This document shows, piece after piece, positions 33,277 through 41,394 of a DNA stretch of 64,000 nt (the first letter of the stretch is position 1; each line of letters begins with the position of its first letter). Source of the DNA: Oscillospiraceae bacterium (lineage in GTDB: Bacteria > Bacillota > Clostridia > Oscillospirales > Ruminococcaceae); NCBI GenBank assembly GCA_900768125.1, contig CAAGBS010000038.1, forward strand, positions 1 through 64,000, given 5' to 3'. The notes under the pieces were generated by a model that was not told where the DNA came from, did not search any database, and worked only from the letters and a program-made list of their open reading frames with translations. The position numbers and the translations under genes are program-made.

Positions 33277-34416
33277 TTATGTCCAGCTCTTAGCAACTTC
33301 CAGCATACGGACGAAATCTTCCGTATCAAATGCCCCATTGCCCCAGCTTAGTCTTATCGACTGCTCAGTATGCTCATCGGAAAATCCCATTGCTTTCAGC
33401 ACATGACTTGGCTCATGGCTTGCCGCATTGCACGCGGAGCCGTTGGACATTCCGCAGAACTGCTTGCAGTACTGCATAAGCGCGACCGAATTCATTCCGT
33501 CCAGTCTGACGTTAAGCGTGTTCGGAATGCAATATTTCCTGTCTCCGTTTACTGAATAAGAAATGCCGGACTGCTCAAGTAGCTGATATATCATCTGCTT
33601 TGTTTCTTCGTACTTTTTCAGATTATCCGCATATTCCTTTTCCGCAATTCTGCAGGCCTCGCCCATTCCGGCGATAAGCGCCGTGGGGACTGTTCCCGGA
33701 CGGAACCCGTGCTCCTGACTTCCGCCAAAGAACATAGGCGTCAGCGGCGGGAGCTTATAGCGTTTCTTCCGCATGACCAACACGCCTACGCCCTGCGGAC
33801 CGTACATTTTGTGCGCGCTCGCAGACAGAAATGTGTACTTTACCCCGCGGAGCTCCTCGACCAGCTTTCCGAACGTCTGCGCTGCGTCAACATGGAAGAA
33901 TATATCCCTGCCGGATAACGCGTCTCCGATCTCCTTTACCGGCTGAATTATTCCCGTTTCGTTGTTTGCGTGCATAACGCTTACAAGCAGGGTATCTTCC
34001 CTCACCGCATTCAGTACGTCGTCAGCGCTCACTCTTCCGGATTCATCTGGAGAGATGTAGGTCACTTCAAAGCCCTGTTTCTCAAGCTCTCCCAATGGCT
34101 GTAATACCGCTTTGTGCTCTATCGCCGTTGTGACGATGTGCTTCTTTCCGTTCTGGTGCGCATAATTCACCAAGCCGAAAACCACCATATTGTCGCTTTC
34201 GGTCGCTCCGCTTGTAAAGAACACTTCGTCCTTTTTTATGCCGAGCAGGCCTGCGACCTGTCCTCGCGCCTTATCGACCACCGAACTAGCCTTTTCGCCG
34301 AATGTATTGTTCATGTTATCCGCATTGCCATAGGCGTTACGATAAACGTCCACCATCACGTTCAGCACTCGCTCGTCAATAGGAGTGGAGGCGTTATAAT
34401 CAAGGTATGTACTCAT
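33277..34416 (-). CDS. dndA: Cysteine desulfurase (DndA/IscS type)
   Basis: A 379-residue PLP enzyme. It has the cofactor Asp in HVDAAQTFGK, the Schiff-base lysine in SASAHKMYGPQG and the active Cys in SNGSACNAASHEPSHVL. It takes sulfur from cysteine and passes it to DndC for DNA phosphorothioation. It overlaps dndE by 4 nt and is the last gene of the dnd operon, so it serves this system directly. In many dnd loci this job is done by a distant IscS. Confidence 0.92.
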   Translation of the reverse strand: MSTYLDYNASTPIDERVLNVMVDVYRNAYGNADNMNNTFGEKASSVVDKARGQVAGLLGIKKDEVFFTSGATESDNMVVFGLVNYAHQNGKKHIVTTAIEHKAVLQPLGELEKQGFEVTYISPDESGRVSADDVLNAVREDTLLVSVMHANNETGIIQPVKEIGDALSGRDIFFHVDAAQTFGKLVEELRGVKYTFLSASAHKMYGPQGVGVLVMRKKRYKLPPLTPMFFGGSQEHGFRPGTVPTALIAGMGEACRIAEKEYADNLKKYEETKQMIYQLLEQSGISYSVNGDRKYCIPNTLNVRLDGMNSVALMQYCKQFCGMSNGSACNAASHEPSHVLKAMGFSDEHTEQSIRLSWGNGAFDTEDFVRMLEVAKSWT

Positions 34417-34805
34417 TTCTTGCGCGGCTCCTTTGATGACAGATCAAGCAGATCCTGAATGTTCTTGACGAAATTTGTTCCGCTCAGATAGCCGATTCCC
34501 CTTTCGAGGTGCAGTTTGAAATACTTGTTGATGACATCTTCGTCCGTTCCCAGACCGTTCTTAATGCACCACGCTTTAATTAGTGCCTCGTAAATCTCAT
34601 GGTATTCTCCGGCAAAAGTCAGCCAGTTCATTTCTACATTGCTGTCCGAGTCGATTTTAATGTCGGTGGGTAAAGTCCCCTCATGGAGAGAATAGCAGAA
34701 TGCCCAGCGGCAGAGAACGTTCCAGTTCTGAATGCCGGTTTTGCCCTTAAGGCGGGACAGCTTCTCTTTTGCAGTGTTCGACAGGCGTATCTGTTTAATT
34801 ACCAT
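34413..34805 (-). CDS. dndE: DNA phosphorothioation protein DndE
   Basis: A 130-residue protein, KQIRLSNTAKEKLSRLKGKTGIQNWNVLCRWAFCYSL, matching DndE. DndE binds nicked DNA and, with DndC and DndD, completes the modification complex. It overlaps dndD by 11 nt and dndA by 4 nt. Length as usual for the family. Confidence 0.93.
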   Translation of the reverse strand: MVIKQIRLSNTAKEKLSRLKGKTGIQNWNVLCRWAFCYSLHEGTLPTDIKIDSDSNVEMNWLTFAGEYHEIYEALIKAWCIKNGLGTDEDVINKYFKLHLERGIGYLSGTNFVKNIQDLLDLSSKEPRKK

Positions 34806-36756
34806 TCGCTATCTCCTCCTTAAAGTATCCATCTTCAATTGTAGACGACTTTGTGTCTTCATCGTATCTCAGAGTGAACTCGCTGCTTACATGCTTCTTG
34901 ATGATGTTGTAGTAGGTGCTGTCGATCTCCGAGTCGGTGGAAAGGATTATCGTCTGCTCGCTCGCATTTGGAAAGTACTTTGTGATAAGCGCCTTTCTGT
35001 GAATGGAATCAAGTCTCGCCAGCGGAGTATCAATAATTACCGGCAGCTTTTTCTTGGAGCATATCGCCAGCGCCCAGAGCATTGAGATCACCATAAGCTG
35101 CTTTTCGCCGGCGGAGAAAGAATCCTTGGGGACAACATTTCCGTCCTTGTCAAGGCAGTAGTAATCCAGAGTTTCGGGGTTCATATCTATACGGTCGAAC
35201 AGCTTTTTCTTATCAAGCAGGATCTTGTATCGCTCGGTCATCGTCTTAGCAAGGGATTCGATCTTCTCCTTCTGAAGAGCCAGCTGGTACTGTTTTGCCA
35301 CCCGCTGGGCGTACAGAGCGTACTTATGCATACGCTGAACATCATCATCGCGCTCGATAACTGAAAGGTAATGAGTTACACAGCGATTGAACTCGGTAGA
35401 GGCTCTGAGAAATTCACCGTTTGCCGTGGATCTGTCTTTTTTCAGGTTCTCAATGCGGATCCCTATTTCTTCGATCTGGACATTAAGCTGAGCTATCGTC
35501 TTGTATAATTTCTGTACCTTCTTATCGTCTATATCTACCGACAGGTAGTTTTCTATTTCATCAACGCGCTTCTTTGCTGATACAAGAGCAGACTTGTCCG
35601 CTTCATATCGCCCACGAACATCAGCCAGCTGATGATTGACAAGCAATAAGCACTGATGATACGCCATATCAGAAAGGTCGTAAACACATTTAGTTTGCTG
35701 GCTGTCGGCAGCTTTTCTCACATACTCGGCAAATGATTCCAATGCCTTATTTTTCTTCTCACCCTTGCTGAACATGCGAATAAACTCGCCGATCTTATCC
35801 ACAGCAAGACGGGTGTTTTTATCCTCCTGCTCGCGCTTGGACTGGGAGAGTATATCGTCAAGCAGCGGGCGCACAAGCTCCAGTGGAAGCTCCGAGCCGG
35901 CGAACTCTATGAGTTCCTCGTTTATCTGCGACAGTCTGCCATTAAGCTCTCCTTTTTCGGTGTAGAGATCTTGAGCCTGCGCGTTGATATCTCCTCCTTT
36001 AGCTTTATATTCCTGCTCTTTTTTATCGAGCTTCTTGCCTAATTCTAATCGTTCGGATTCAAGCGCAGCTATCTGGTCGTCTATCTGTTTGCAAACAGCT
36101 TCTTTTTCATCGCGGATCGCACGCAGTTCCTCAACGCGAGTTGATTCGTAATTTTCAATGTGTTCAGCGTTGAGCCGATTCATAATTCGCTGGAGATCGG
36201 AAGACAGGGAGTCGATAACATTGATCCCGAGCAGGGATTTTATTGCGTTCTTCATCGCTTCGTTGGTTTCACCGCTTGCAAGCTCGGCTATTTTCTCACC
36301 GTCAAAGAAGAAGAAATTCGCAAGACCGCTCGGCAGAACGCTTTCCACGAACATCGCCCAGTTCTTCGAAAGGAAAGGATCCGCAATACCGTTCTTCATG
36401 ACCTGCACAGAATCTGTCATTCTTCGAGCTTTGGAAGTCCACGAGCGCCTTACGGTATAGGTATTCATGTCCTCGTCGGCGTTCATGTCGAACTCCAGCT
36501 CAACATAGCTTTCGAGAGTTCCGTCAGCGGTATTGACATGCGCTCTGAGGTACTGACCGTAGGATTTGTGGCTGCTTTCCGACACGGCAAAGGAGTTAGC
36601 GCCGTACAGCGCCAGCAGTATCGCTTCTAGAAAAGTCGTCTTTCCTCTGCCGTTCATTCCGCCGATAAGAACGACCGGCTTTTCTTTATTGAATTCATAC
36701 ACATTGTCGGAGGCGTACACTCCGAAATTGTGCAGTACCAGTTTCTTTATTATCAT
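34795..36756 (-). CDS. dndD: DNA phosphorothioation ATPase DndD
   Basis: A 653-residue SMC-like ATPase. Walker A GGMNGRGKT (residues 32-40), long coiled coil in the middle (QIDDQIAALESERLELGKKLDKKEQEYKA), then signature FSAGEKQLMVIS and Walker B KLPVIIDTPLARLDS. It supplies ATPase and possibly DNA nicking for sulfur insertion. Overlaps dndC by 4 nt. Confidence 0.95.
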   Translation of the reverse strand: MIIKKLVLHNFGVYASDNVYEFNKEKPVVLIGGMNGRGKTTFLEAILLALYGANSFAVSESSHKSYGQYLRAHVNTADGTLESYVELEFDMNADEDMNTYTVRRSWTSKARRMTDSVQVMKNGIADPFLSKNWAMFVESVLPSGLANFFFFDGEKIAELASGETNEAMKNAIKSLLGINVIDSLSSDLQRIMNRLNAEHIENYESTRVEELRAIRDEKEAVCKQIDDQIAALESERLELGKKLDKKEQEYKAKGGDINAQAQDLYTEKGELNGRLSQINEELIEFAGSELPLELVRPLLDDILSQSKREQEDKNTRLAVDKIGEFIRMFSKGEKKNKALESFAEYVRKAADSQQTKCVYDLSDMAYHQCLLLVNHQLADVRGRYEADKSALVSAKKRVDEIENYLSVDIDDKKVQKLYKTIAQLNVQIEEIGIRIENLKKDRSTANGEFLRASTEFNRCVTHYLSVIERDDDVQRMHKYALYAQRVAKQYQLALQKEKIESLAKTMTERYKILLDKKKLFDRIDMNPETLDYYCLDKDGNVVPKDSFSAGEKQLMVISMLWALAICSKKKLPVIIDTPLARLDSIHRKALITKYFPNASEQTIILSTDSEIDSTYYNIIKKHVSSEFTLRYDEDTKSSTIEDGYFKEEIANGN

Positions 36757-38372
36757 TCGTCGTCTCCATCAAATTCTTCCGCTTCTGGCAGGACATCATC
36801 GTTTTTGCCATATACACGTTCGTCGAACTTTCCGCCGTTGTCACGCCTGCGGTCGATACGGTCGTAGTAATATTTCTTGGCGTCAGCTTCATCGGCATAA
36901 AAATGCTGCTTTATCGTGCTTTCTATCTGGTCGAGGATACCCTTTCGGTTGTTCATCGTATCGGAATTTGCCTCTATATCTATCAGCGAGTACATCATCT
37001 GGAACAGCATGCTGTCATGCTCCGGAGCTTCTTCGTTGTACACGATAGGCTGCACTGTTTCATCGTTCTGCATAGGAACAGTATTATCTGCGCAGACCTG
37101 CTTAAGGATATCCCACTCCGGCTTTCTGAACGAACTTGTTATGTAGAGCGAATCATCGGGAAACGGCTTGCCCATTACTTCCTCATATATTCCCGGCAGC
37201 GTATCGGCAAACTCATGCTTTTCCTTTACCCATATCCGTCTTATCTCTTTCAGTTCCTCAATGGTTATGAGTTCGAGGTCTGCAAACTCCTCGGGGCCAT
37301 CTCTATTGATATCAAGCTGTATCTGGAGCAGTCTTTTCAGCCACGCTTCGCGCTGGCTGCGGACATAAGGACCGTGGTTGAGCCTGCCCGAGCAGCCCTG
37401 GAGATAGCCGCCCATCCGCCTGAAATCACGGCGCTCTCTGTCCCTGTCCTTTGAGCCGTTCTCGTAGTATTCGTTGCCTATTTCATTGCGAAACTCCAGC
37501 AGGGGCGTCATCCATTCCTTTTCGGAGTCGTTGGCTATCATAGCCTCCATCGACTTATCCTGCTCGACCATTGTGCATACCCAGCAGCCGAATCTGCTCT
37601 TTCCGCAGCTCGGAAGTCCGGCTTCCACCATCATAGGGCACTCGCCGTCCTCGGTAGCGCCCCTGTACATGGTGAGCAGGTCGTTGTTGTCGTATCCCCA
37701 CGGGTTCTTGTACTGCATAAGGAACACCCAGACATCGTTGTTGTTCCAGTTTTCCAGCGGCGAGAAAACAAGTTCGTTCGCCATTGTGGGGTTAGGACTT
37801 AGCAGCTCTCTTACGCGCAGTTTCTCATAGTAAGCCATGGTCTTGGCACGGTTCGCGCTCTCGGACTTTCTTGTGCCGAGGACGAGGATTATCTCTCCGT
37901 GCGCGGCTATGCACTCTTTAACGAAGTCGTTCACCGGGCGTATCTTAAGTCTGTCAGTGCACCATCTGAAACGCTTTCTCGGGAACGGATACCCCTTTCC
38001 GAGCAGGTTCACCCAGAATGTTTCGTTCATCTTCGGGGTCAGCCTGTGGGTAACAAAAGGGAGCCCCTGTGCCTGAGCAGTTTCGTCCATTTTCTTCAAT
38101 GAATTATCTGCCCAGCGGGATACCACAGGAGACTCCACCAGCGTATTTGTATTGATGATATGTACGGTTTTCTTGAGTTTTTCAGCGGAAAGGGTCGACA
38201 AAGAAAGCCACACCAACTGAAGCGCAGCCGTACTGTCCTTTCCTCCTGAATAACCGATGACCCACGGAATGTCGTCGGCAAGATACAAATTGCGGATAGT
38301 TTCCATGGAGCCGTCAATTATTTCCTTTGTTATAGTAACCTCTTTAGTTTTGCAGGATTCGCATTCAGCCAT
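36753..38372 (-). CDS. dndC: DNA phosphorothioation sulfurtransferase DndC
   Basis: A 539-residue PAPS-reductase-like ATP pyrophosphatase. The PP-loop SGGKDSTAALQLVW lies at residues about 40-53. Fe-S type cysteines sit in LPSCGKSRFGCWVCTMVEQD. It adenylates the DNA backbone and carries sulfur. First of the overlapping dndC-D-E-A genes; 36 nt downstream of the small DUF3892-like gene. Confidence 0.95.
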   Translation of the reverse strand: MAECESCKTKEVTITKEIIDGSMETIRNLYLADDIPWVIGYSGGKDSTAALQLVWLSLSTLSAEKLKKTVHIINTNTLVESPVVSRWADNSLKKMDETAQAQGLPFVTHRLTPKMNETFWVNLLGKGYPFPRKRFRWCTDRLKIRPVNDFVKECIAAHGEIILVLGTRKSESANRAKTMAYYEKLRVRELLSPNPTMANELVFSPLENWNNNDVWVFLMQYKNPWGYDNNDLLTMYRGATEDGECPMMVEAGLPSCGKSRFGCWVCTMVEQDKSMEAMIANDSEKEWMTPLLEFRNEIGNEYYENGSKDRDRERRDFRRMGGYLQGCSGRLNHGPYVRSQREAWLKRLLQIQLDINRDGPEEFADLELITIEELKEIRRIWVKEKHEFADTLPGIYEEVMGKPFPDDSLYITSSFRKPEWDILKQVCADNTVPMQNDETVQPIVYNEEAPEHDSMLFQMMYSLIDIEANSDTMNNRKGILDQIESTIKQHFYADEADAKKYYYDRIDRRRDNGGKFDERVYGKNDDVLPEAEEFDGDDE

Positions 38373-38408
38373 CTTTCCACCTCAAAGAATCCTACACTAA
38401 ATCAAAAT

Positions 38409-38693
38409 CTATGAATTGTCACGCGGAAGCCGCATGATCAAATCTATCATTCCAGTATTTGGCACTGAACGAATATATCCCTTGCCGTTTGTCGCGGTTA
38501 TGGGGACAAGGTACGCCGAAGTATCATCACCGACATAAATAACGGTTGTTGGCTCATTCGTTAGCAGTTTATAAATTTCATCGACCGAGTAGAAAATCTG
38601 CTCGCTGCCATTGTCGATGTAAATTCCCTCAACTTGTTTTGGATTGTTAGAAAATGTAGCATTTTCTTTCATTTTTATCCGTATTGCTTTCAT
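38409..38693 (-). CDS. Small DUF3892-like protein
   Basis: A 94-residue protein. ATG 38693 (MKAIRIKMKENATFSN) follows AAGAGGGG; longer starts reach back over the promoter region and are rejected. The pattern KAIRIK...VEGIYIDNG...YSVDEIYKLL...GYIRSVPNTGMIDLIMRLPR is like DUF3892, a small beta domain of unknown function. It is the first gene of the dndC-D-E-A run, so it may be an accessory or regulator of modification. Confidence 0.6.
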   Translation of the reverse strand: MKAIRIKMKENATFSNNPKQVEGIYIDNGSEQIFYSVDEIYKLLTNEPTTVIYVGDDTSAYLVPITATNGKGYIRSVPNTGMIDLIMRLPRDNS

Positions 38694-38765
38694 GGCGGAC
38701 CCCTCTTGTTTCTTTCTTGCTAGGTTCCACCAGACACAACAATACTGCCAACAGCCATAAGGCTC

Positions 38766-38794
38766 TTGACAAAATGATATTAGTGTAGTATAAT
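38766..38794 (+). promoter_or_regulatory. Perfect sigma-A promoter on the plus strand
   Basis: TTGACA (38766-38771), a 17-bp spacer, TATAAT (38789-38794). It points opposite to the whole dnd operon and no plus-strand gene follows. It is the promoter of the putative small RNA. Confidence 0.85.
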
Positions 38795-38800
38795 AAATCT

Positions 38801-38893
38801 GCACGACCAAAGCTAATCTATTAGACAACACTATTTGTGACTGATGGACTTGCTGTGCCAACACCGATGAGTACCAGTCATCGGTGTTTTTTA
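38801..38893 (+). ncRNA. Putative ~90-nt small RNA between DUF3892-like gene and dndB
   Basis: A consensus promoter is followed 66 bp later by an intrinsic terminator: ACACCGATGA (38861-38870), 7-nt loop, TCATCGGTGT (38878-38887), TTTTT. No start codon with a ribosome site lies in the ~93-nt transcript. Its last bases are antisense to the final codon and stop of dndB. It could act on dnd mRNAs, on the excised island, or be the RNA part of the defence system. Not recognised as any known family. Confidence 0.65.
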
Positions 38894-39955
38894 TTTCAGC
38901 CCATCTTCTTTCTGCTTTTCTTCCTCGGACAGATGAATTCCGAGTAGCTGTTTTATGCGATTGCTCACCAAATCAATGGCAAGCTCATTTGATACGACTT
39001 TACCTTTGGAGTCTATCGCTCTGCCCTCCCAGTCCTTCATATTTGAGCGCGACCAGTTGACCTTGCGGAGTTTTTCCAGGTTTTTTATCATGTTGACTTT
39101 AGGGTTGGAATAGAAATAAGCTCCCAGCTTGCCAAACGCCGCTATCGTGATGTTAAGGCATAAAATGTAATTCTGCCGGAGGTCAGATTTAGCAATTTCC
39201 TTGTTCATAAGTTCCTGCCATTCAATGACATTAGATACAACAGAATTCCAGAAATCAAACAGGAATTTCCTGTCTGATTCTGTTACATCGCCGCTCTTTA
39301 TTATGCGTTTATTGGCTTTGTATATGTTGTTCAAAGTAAACAGCTTAGAAGAATTCTTGCCGAGATTGTCTTTCTCCTTGTCTGTAAACTGGTCGAAAAA
39401 TGGAATCTGGGATATAACGTTTTTCGTCGCAACCGCTAAATCATCGCGGGAATCATAGAGCGTTGCAATGGAGTTAGAGCTTTTTACCGCATGCTTATTG
39501 AGATCGGTGAACATCTGCTGGCTGCGTTCCAACCCTTTATCCTCAAAGAAAACCACAGATATGGTTTCCTCTCCTAAAGAAGCGTCATCTTTCAGCGCTT
39601 CCTCAATGGCGGCTTTTCTGTGCTGACCATCATTGATAAGGAATGTGGTGTCCATGTCTATCTCAAGTATGCCAATGTCAGATTGGCCGTCATACGGCAG
39701 GAACGCAAACTTGCCGTCTATCGAGGCAGAAAGAGCAGAAAACACGTAAGAATCGCGGTTGTTGACAATATACTTTCGTATAGTTGGAATTCTGCTTTCG
39801 TTAAGCTTCCGCTGTGCGCGGAACTCCGGACTTACAACATCGTCCGTATCAGAAGCAAACAGTTTCGGAAGAACCTTAAGCGGAACCATAGATACGTAAT
39901 ATTCTTTTCCCGCCTGAACACCACGTACCGCCGGAAACTTATATGAGAAAGTCAT
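38891..39955 (-). CDS. dndB: DndB, regulator of DNA phosphorothioation
   Basis: A 354-residue protein with the DGQHR motif (residues 109-113) that defines the DGQHR/DndB family. DndB is linked to control of modification, as a repressor or a limiter of modified sites. It has its own promoter with a double palindromic operator. It is separated from dndC by the small-RNA locus and the DUF3892-like gene, while in many systems dndB and dndC are adjacent. Confidence 0.92.
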   Translation of the reverse strand: MTFSYKFPAVRGVQAGKEYYVSMVPLKVLPKLFASDTDDVVSPEFRAQRKLNESRIPTIRKYIVNNRDSYVFSALSASIDGKFAFLPYDGQSDIGILEIDMDTTFLINDGQHRKAAIEEALKDDASLGEETISVVFFEDKGLERSQQMFTDLNKHAVKSSNSIATLYDSRDDLAVATKNVISQIPFFDQFTDKEKDNLGKNSSKLFTLNNIYKANKRIIKSGDVTESDRKFLFDFWNSVVSNVIEWQELMNKEIAKSDLRQNYILCLNITIAAFGKLGAYFYSNPKVNMIKNLEKLRKVNWSRSNMKDWEGRAIDSKGKVVSNELAIDLVSNRIKQLLGIHLSEEEKQKEDGLK

Positions 39956-39972
39956 AAGCGCTCGCCCTTTCC

Positions 39973-40032
39973 AATATACTTAAGTATATTTCAACTATAC
40001 TTAAGTATATACTATTTTTACTTGTTTGTCAA
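39973..40032 (-). promoter_or_regulatory. dndB promoter with two palindromic operators
   Basis: Minus strand: TTGACA (40027-40032), 17 bp, TATACT (40004-40009). The -10 box lies in the palindrome TATACTTAAGTATA (39996-40009). A longer copy, AATATACTTAAGTATATT (39973-39990), lies just downstream, with dyad centres 21 bp apart (two helical turns). This suggests cooperative repression of dndB by a dimeric regulator. Confidence 0.82.
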
Positions 40033-40144
40033 GATGAAATTGGTCACGAATTGAAATAGTTTTCGTGCAGAGTATATGTCTTGTAGCTTTTCACAACATT
40101 GACAGCGTGCTCTAACAAAATTTAATCAATAAACCTCTCATGAG

Positions 40145-41239
40145 TCATTCCCAACAACCATACGGACAACTCAAATCATCAATATAATCTGTTTGCACCG
40201 ATTCAATCATGTTTGATTCTTTATTATATATTGCACACAAATGAATATACAATCCAATTGTAGTTTGAATCAACCATTCATCACCGTTGTGTTCAAGTAC
40301 TTCAATATCAAATTCTTCACAATCACTTAATTCTGATACTTCAGTCGGATCAGAATATGATTCAACTTTGCATATGCTATCTACAATTAAATTAAGCAAG
40401 TAATTAGATTTCGTGATTTCAGCAATGCCATCTATTTGATTGACTGTTAAACCCATAATTTCTTTGATAATTGGCCGTTTTCCAGGCACCAATACATCAG
40501 ATTTAGAGATATCCGTTCCAACTATGGAGTTTTCTATATATTCAGTAATCTTATCATAATATCCAGATTTATTCTTTTCAATCTCATCCACAAGCTGCTC
40601 TCTTTGTTCGACTTCAAGGATTCTTTCGGCTGCATAATTATCTAAAAAGCTTCTCATTGAAGGCCAATAATGAAATCGAGAGCAACTAATTCCCAATTGT
40701 TTAAGATCCATTAACAAATCATCATGCAGTTTATTTTTATCTGTGGGAGAAGAAAAATCGTTGACATTACTAGTAATAAAATGAACATCTTCACTCTTAT
40801 TTACGTAAGCAAGATTAAGAGCCGTTCTCCACACCAAATAATCGCGATAACCAGTGCTGCCATCTGCCTTAAAAGGCTTTTTTCTCTGTAAAGCTCTACG
40901 AACTACTACTTCATGCGGGTCGTCAGGATAGCTCTCTGCTGCACCCCCAAAATTTTCAAATGAGAAAAAATCAAGAAAGTTTCTATATTTTTCGGTTTCT
41001 GTTTCAATAAAATCGTCAAGTGGAATTGAAATCTGATTTTCAACCATATTATTTATAGCTCTAAGTGCTTTACTCATATGCTGTATATTATCAGATAACA
41101 TTTCTCTATACTTATTGACGGTCTCATCTACAACTATCTGTCCCAGCACTATTGTTCCTATTTTTTTAATACCACAAAAGTATGCATTCTTCATATAAAA
41201 ATCAGAACACAAAATACTGCTGTCAAGGAAAATCAACAT
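40145..41239 (-). CDS. PIN-domain (DUF4935-like) putative RNase
   Basis: A 364-residue AT-rich protein. N-terminal PIN-like half: LIFLDSSILCSDFY (first acidic site), TGYRDYLVWRTALNLA (middle acid), DVHFITSNVNDFS (last acids). This is the layout of DUF4935/PIN_12. The C-terminal half is unassigned. It sits between dptH and dndB on the same strand, has GGAGGAA before its start, and follows a strong hairpin after dptH. It is not a standard Dnd component and may be a toxin-like add-on. Confidence 0.7.
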   Translation of the reverse strand: MLIFLDSSILCSDFYMKNAYFCGIKKIGTIVLGQIVVDETVNKYREMLSDNIQHMSKALRAINNMVENQISIPLDDFIETETEKYRNFLDFFSFENFGGAAESYPDDPHEVVVRRALQRKKPFKADGSTGYRDYLVWRTALNLAYVNKSEDVHFITSNVNDFSSPTDKNKLHDDLLMDLKQLGISCSRFHYWPSMRSFLDNYAAERILEVEQREQLVDEIEKNKSGYYDKITEYIENSIVGTDISKSDVLVPGKRPIIKEIMGLTVNQIDGIAEITKSNYLLNLIVDSICKVESYSDPTEVSELSDCEEFDIEVLEHNGDEWLIQTTIGLYIHLCAIYNKESNMIESVQTDYIDDLSCPYGCWE

Positions 41240-41345
41240 ACTCTATTCCTCCACTATTGAATCTAAAAAACAATCTCTTGACGTTATTTTATTGATAACT
41301 TGCGTCTAGTAAACATTACGGCAAACAAATATGAGATGAGCATAT

Positions 41346-41379
41346 TGTCTGTCTGCCCGTTTTTGGGGGCAGACAGACA
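41346..41379 (-). terminator. Strong hairpin after dptH
   Basis: TGTCTGTCTGCCC (41346-41358) and GGGCAGACAGACA (41367-41379) form a 13-bp stem 16 nt after the dptH stop codon. There is no long T-run on the minus strand, so it may act as an mRNA 3'-end stabiliser as much as a terminator. Confidence 0.7.
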
Positions 41380-41394
41380 TAATAATACTACACT

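Noticed and set aside
35765..38102. Several plus-strand frames opposite dndC and dndD
   Set aside because: They are mirror frames of well-supported genes, without ribosome sites or protein-like composition.
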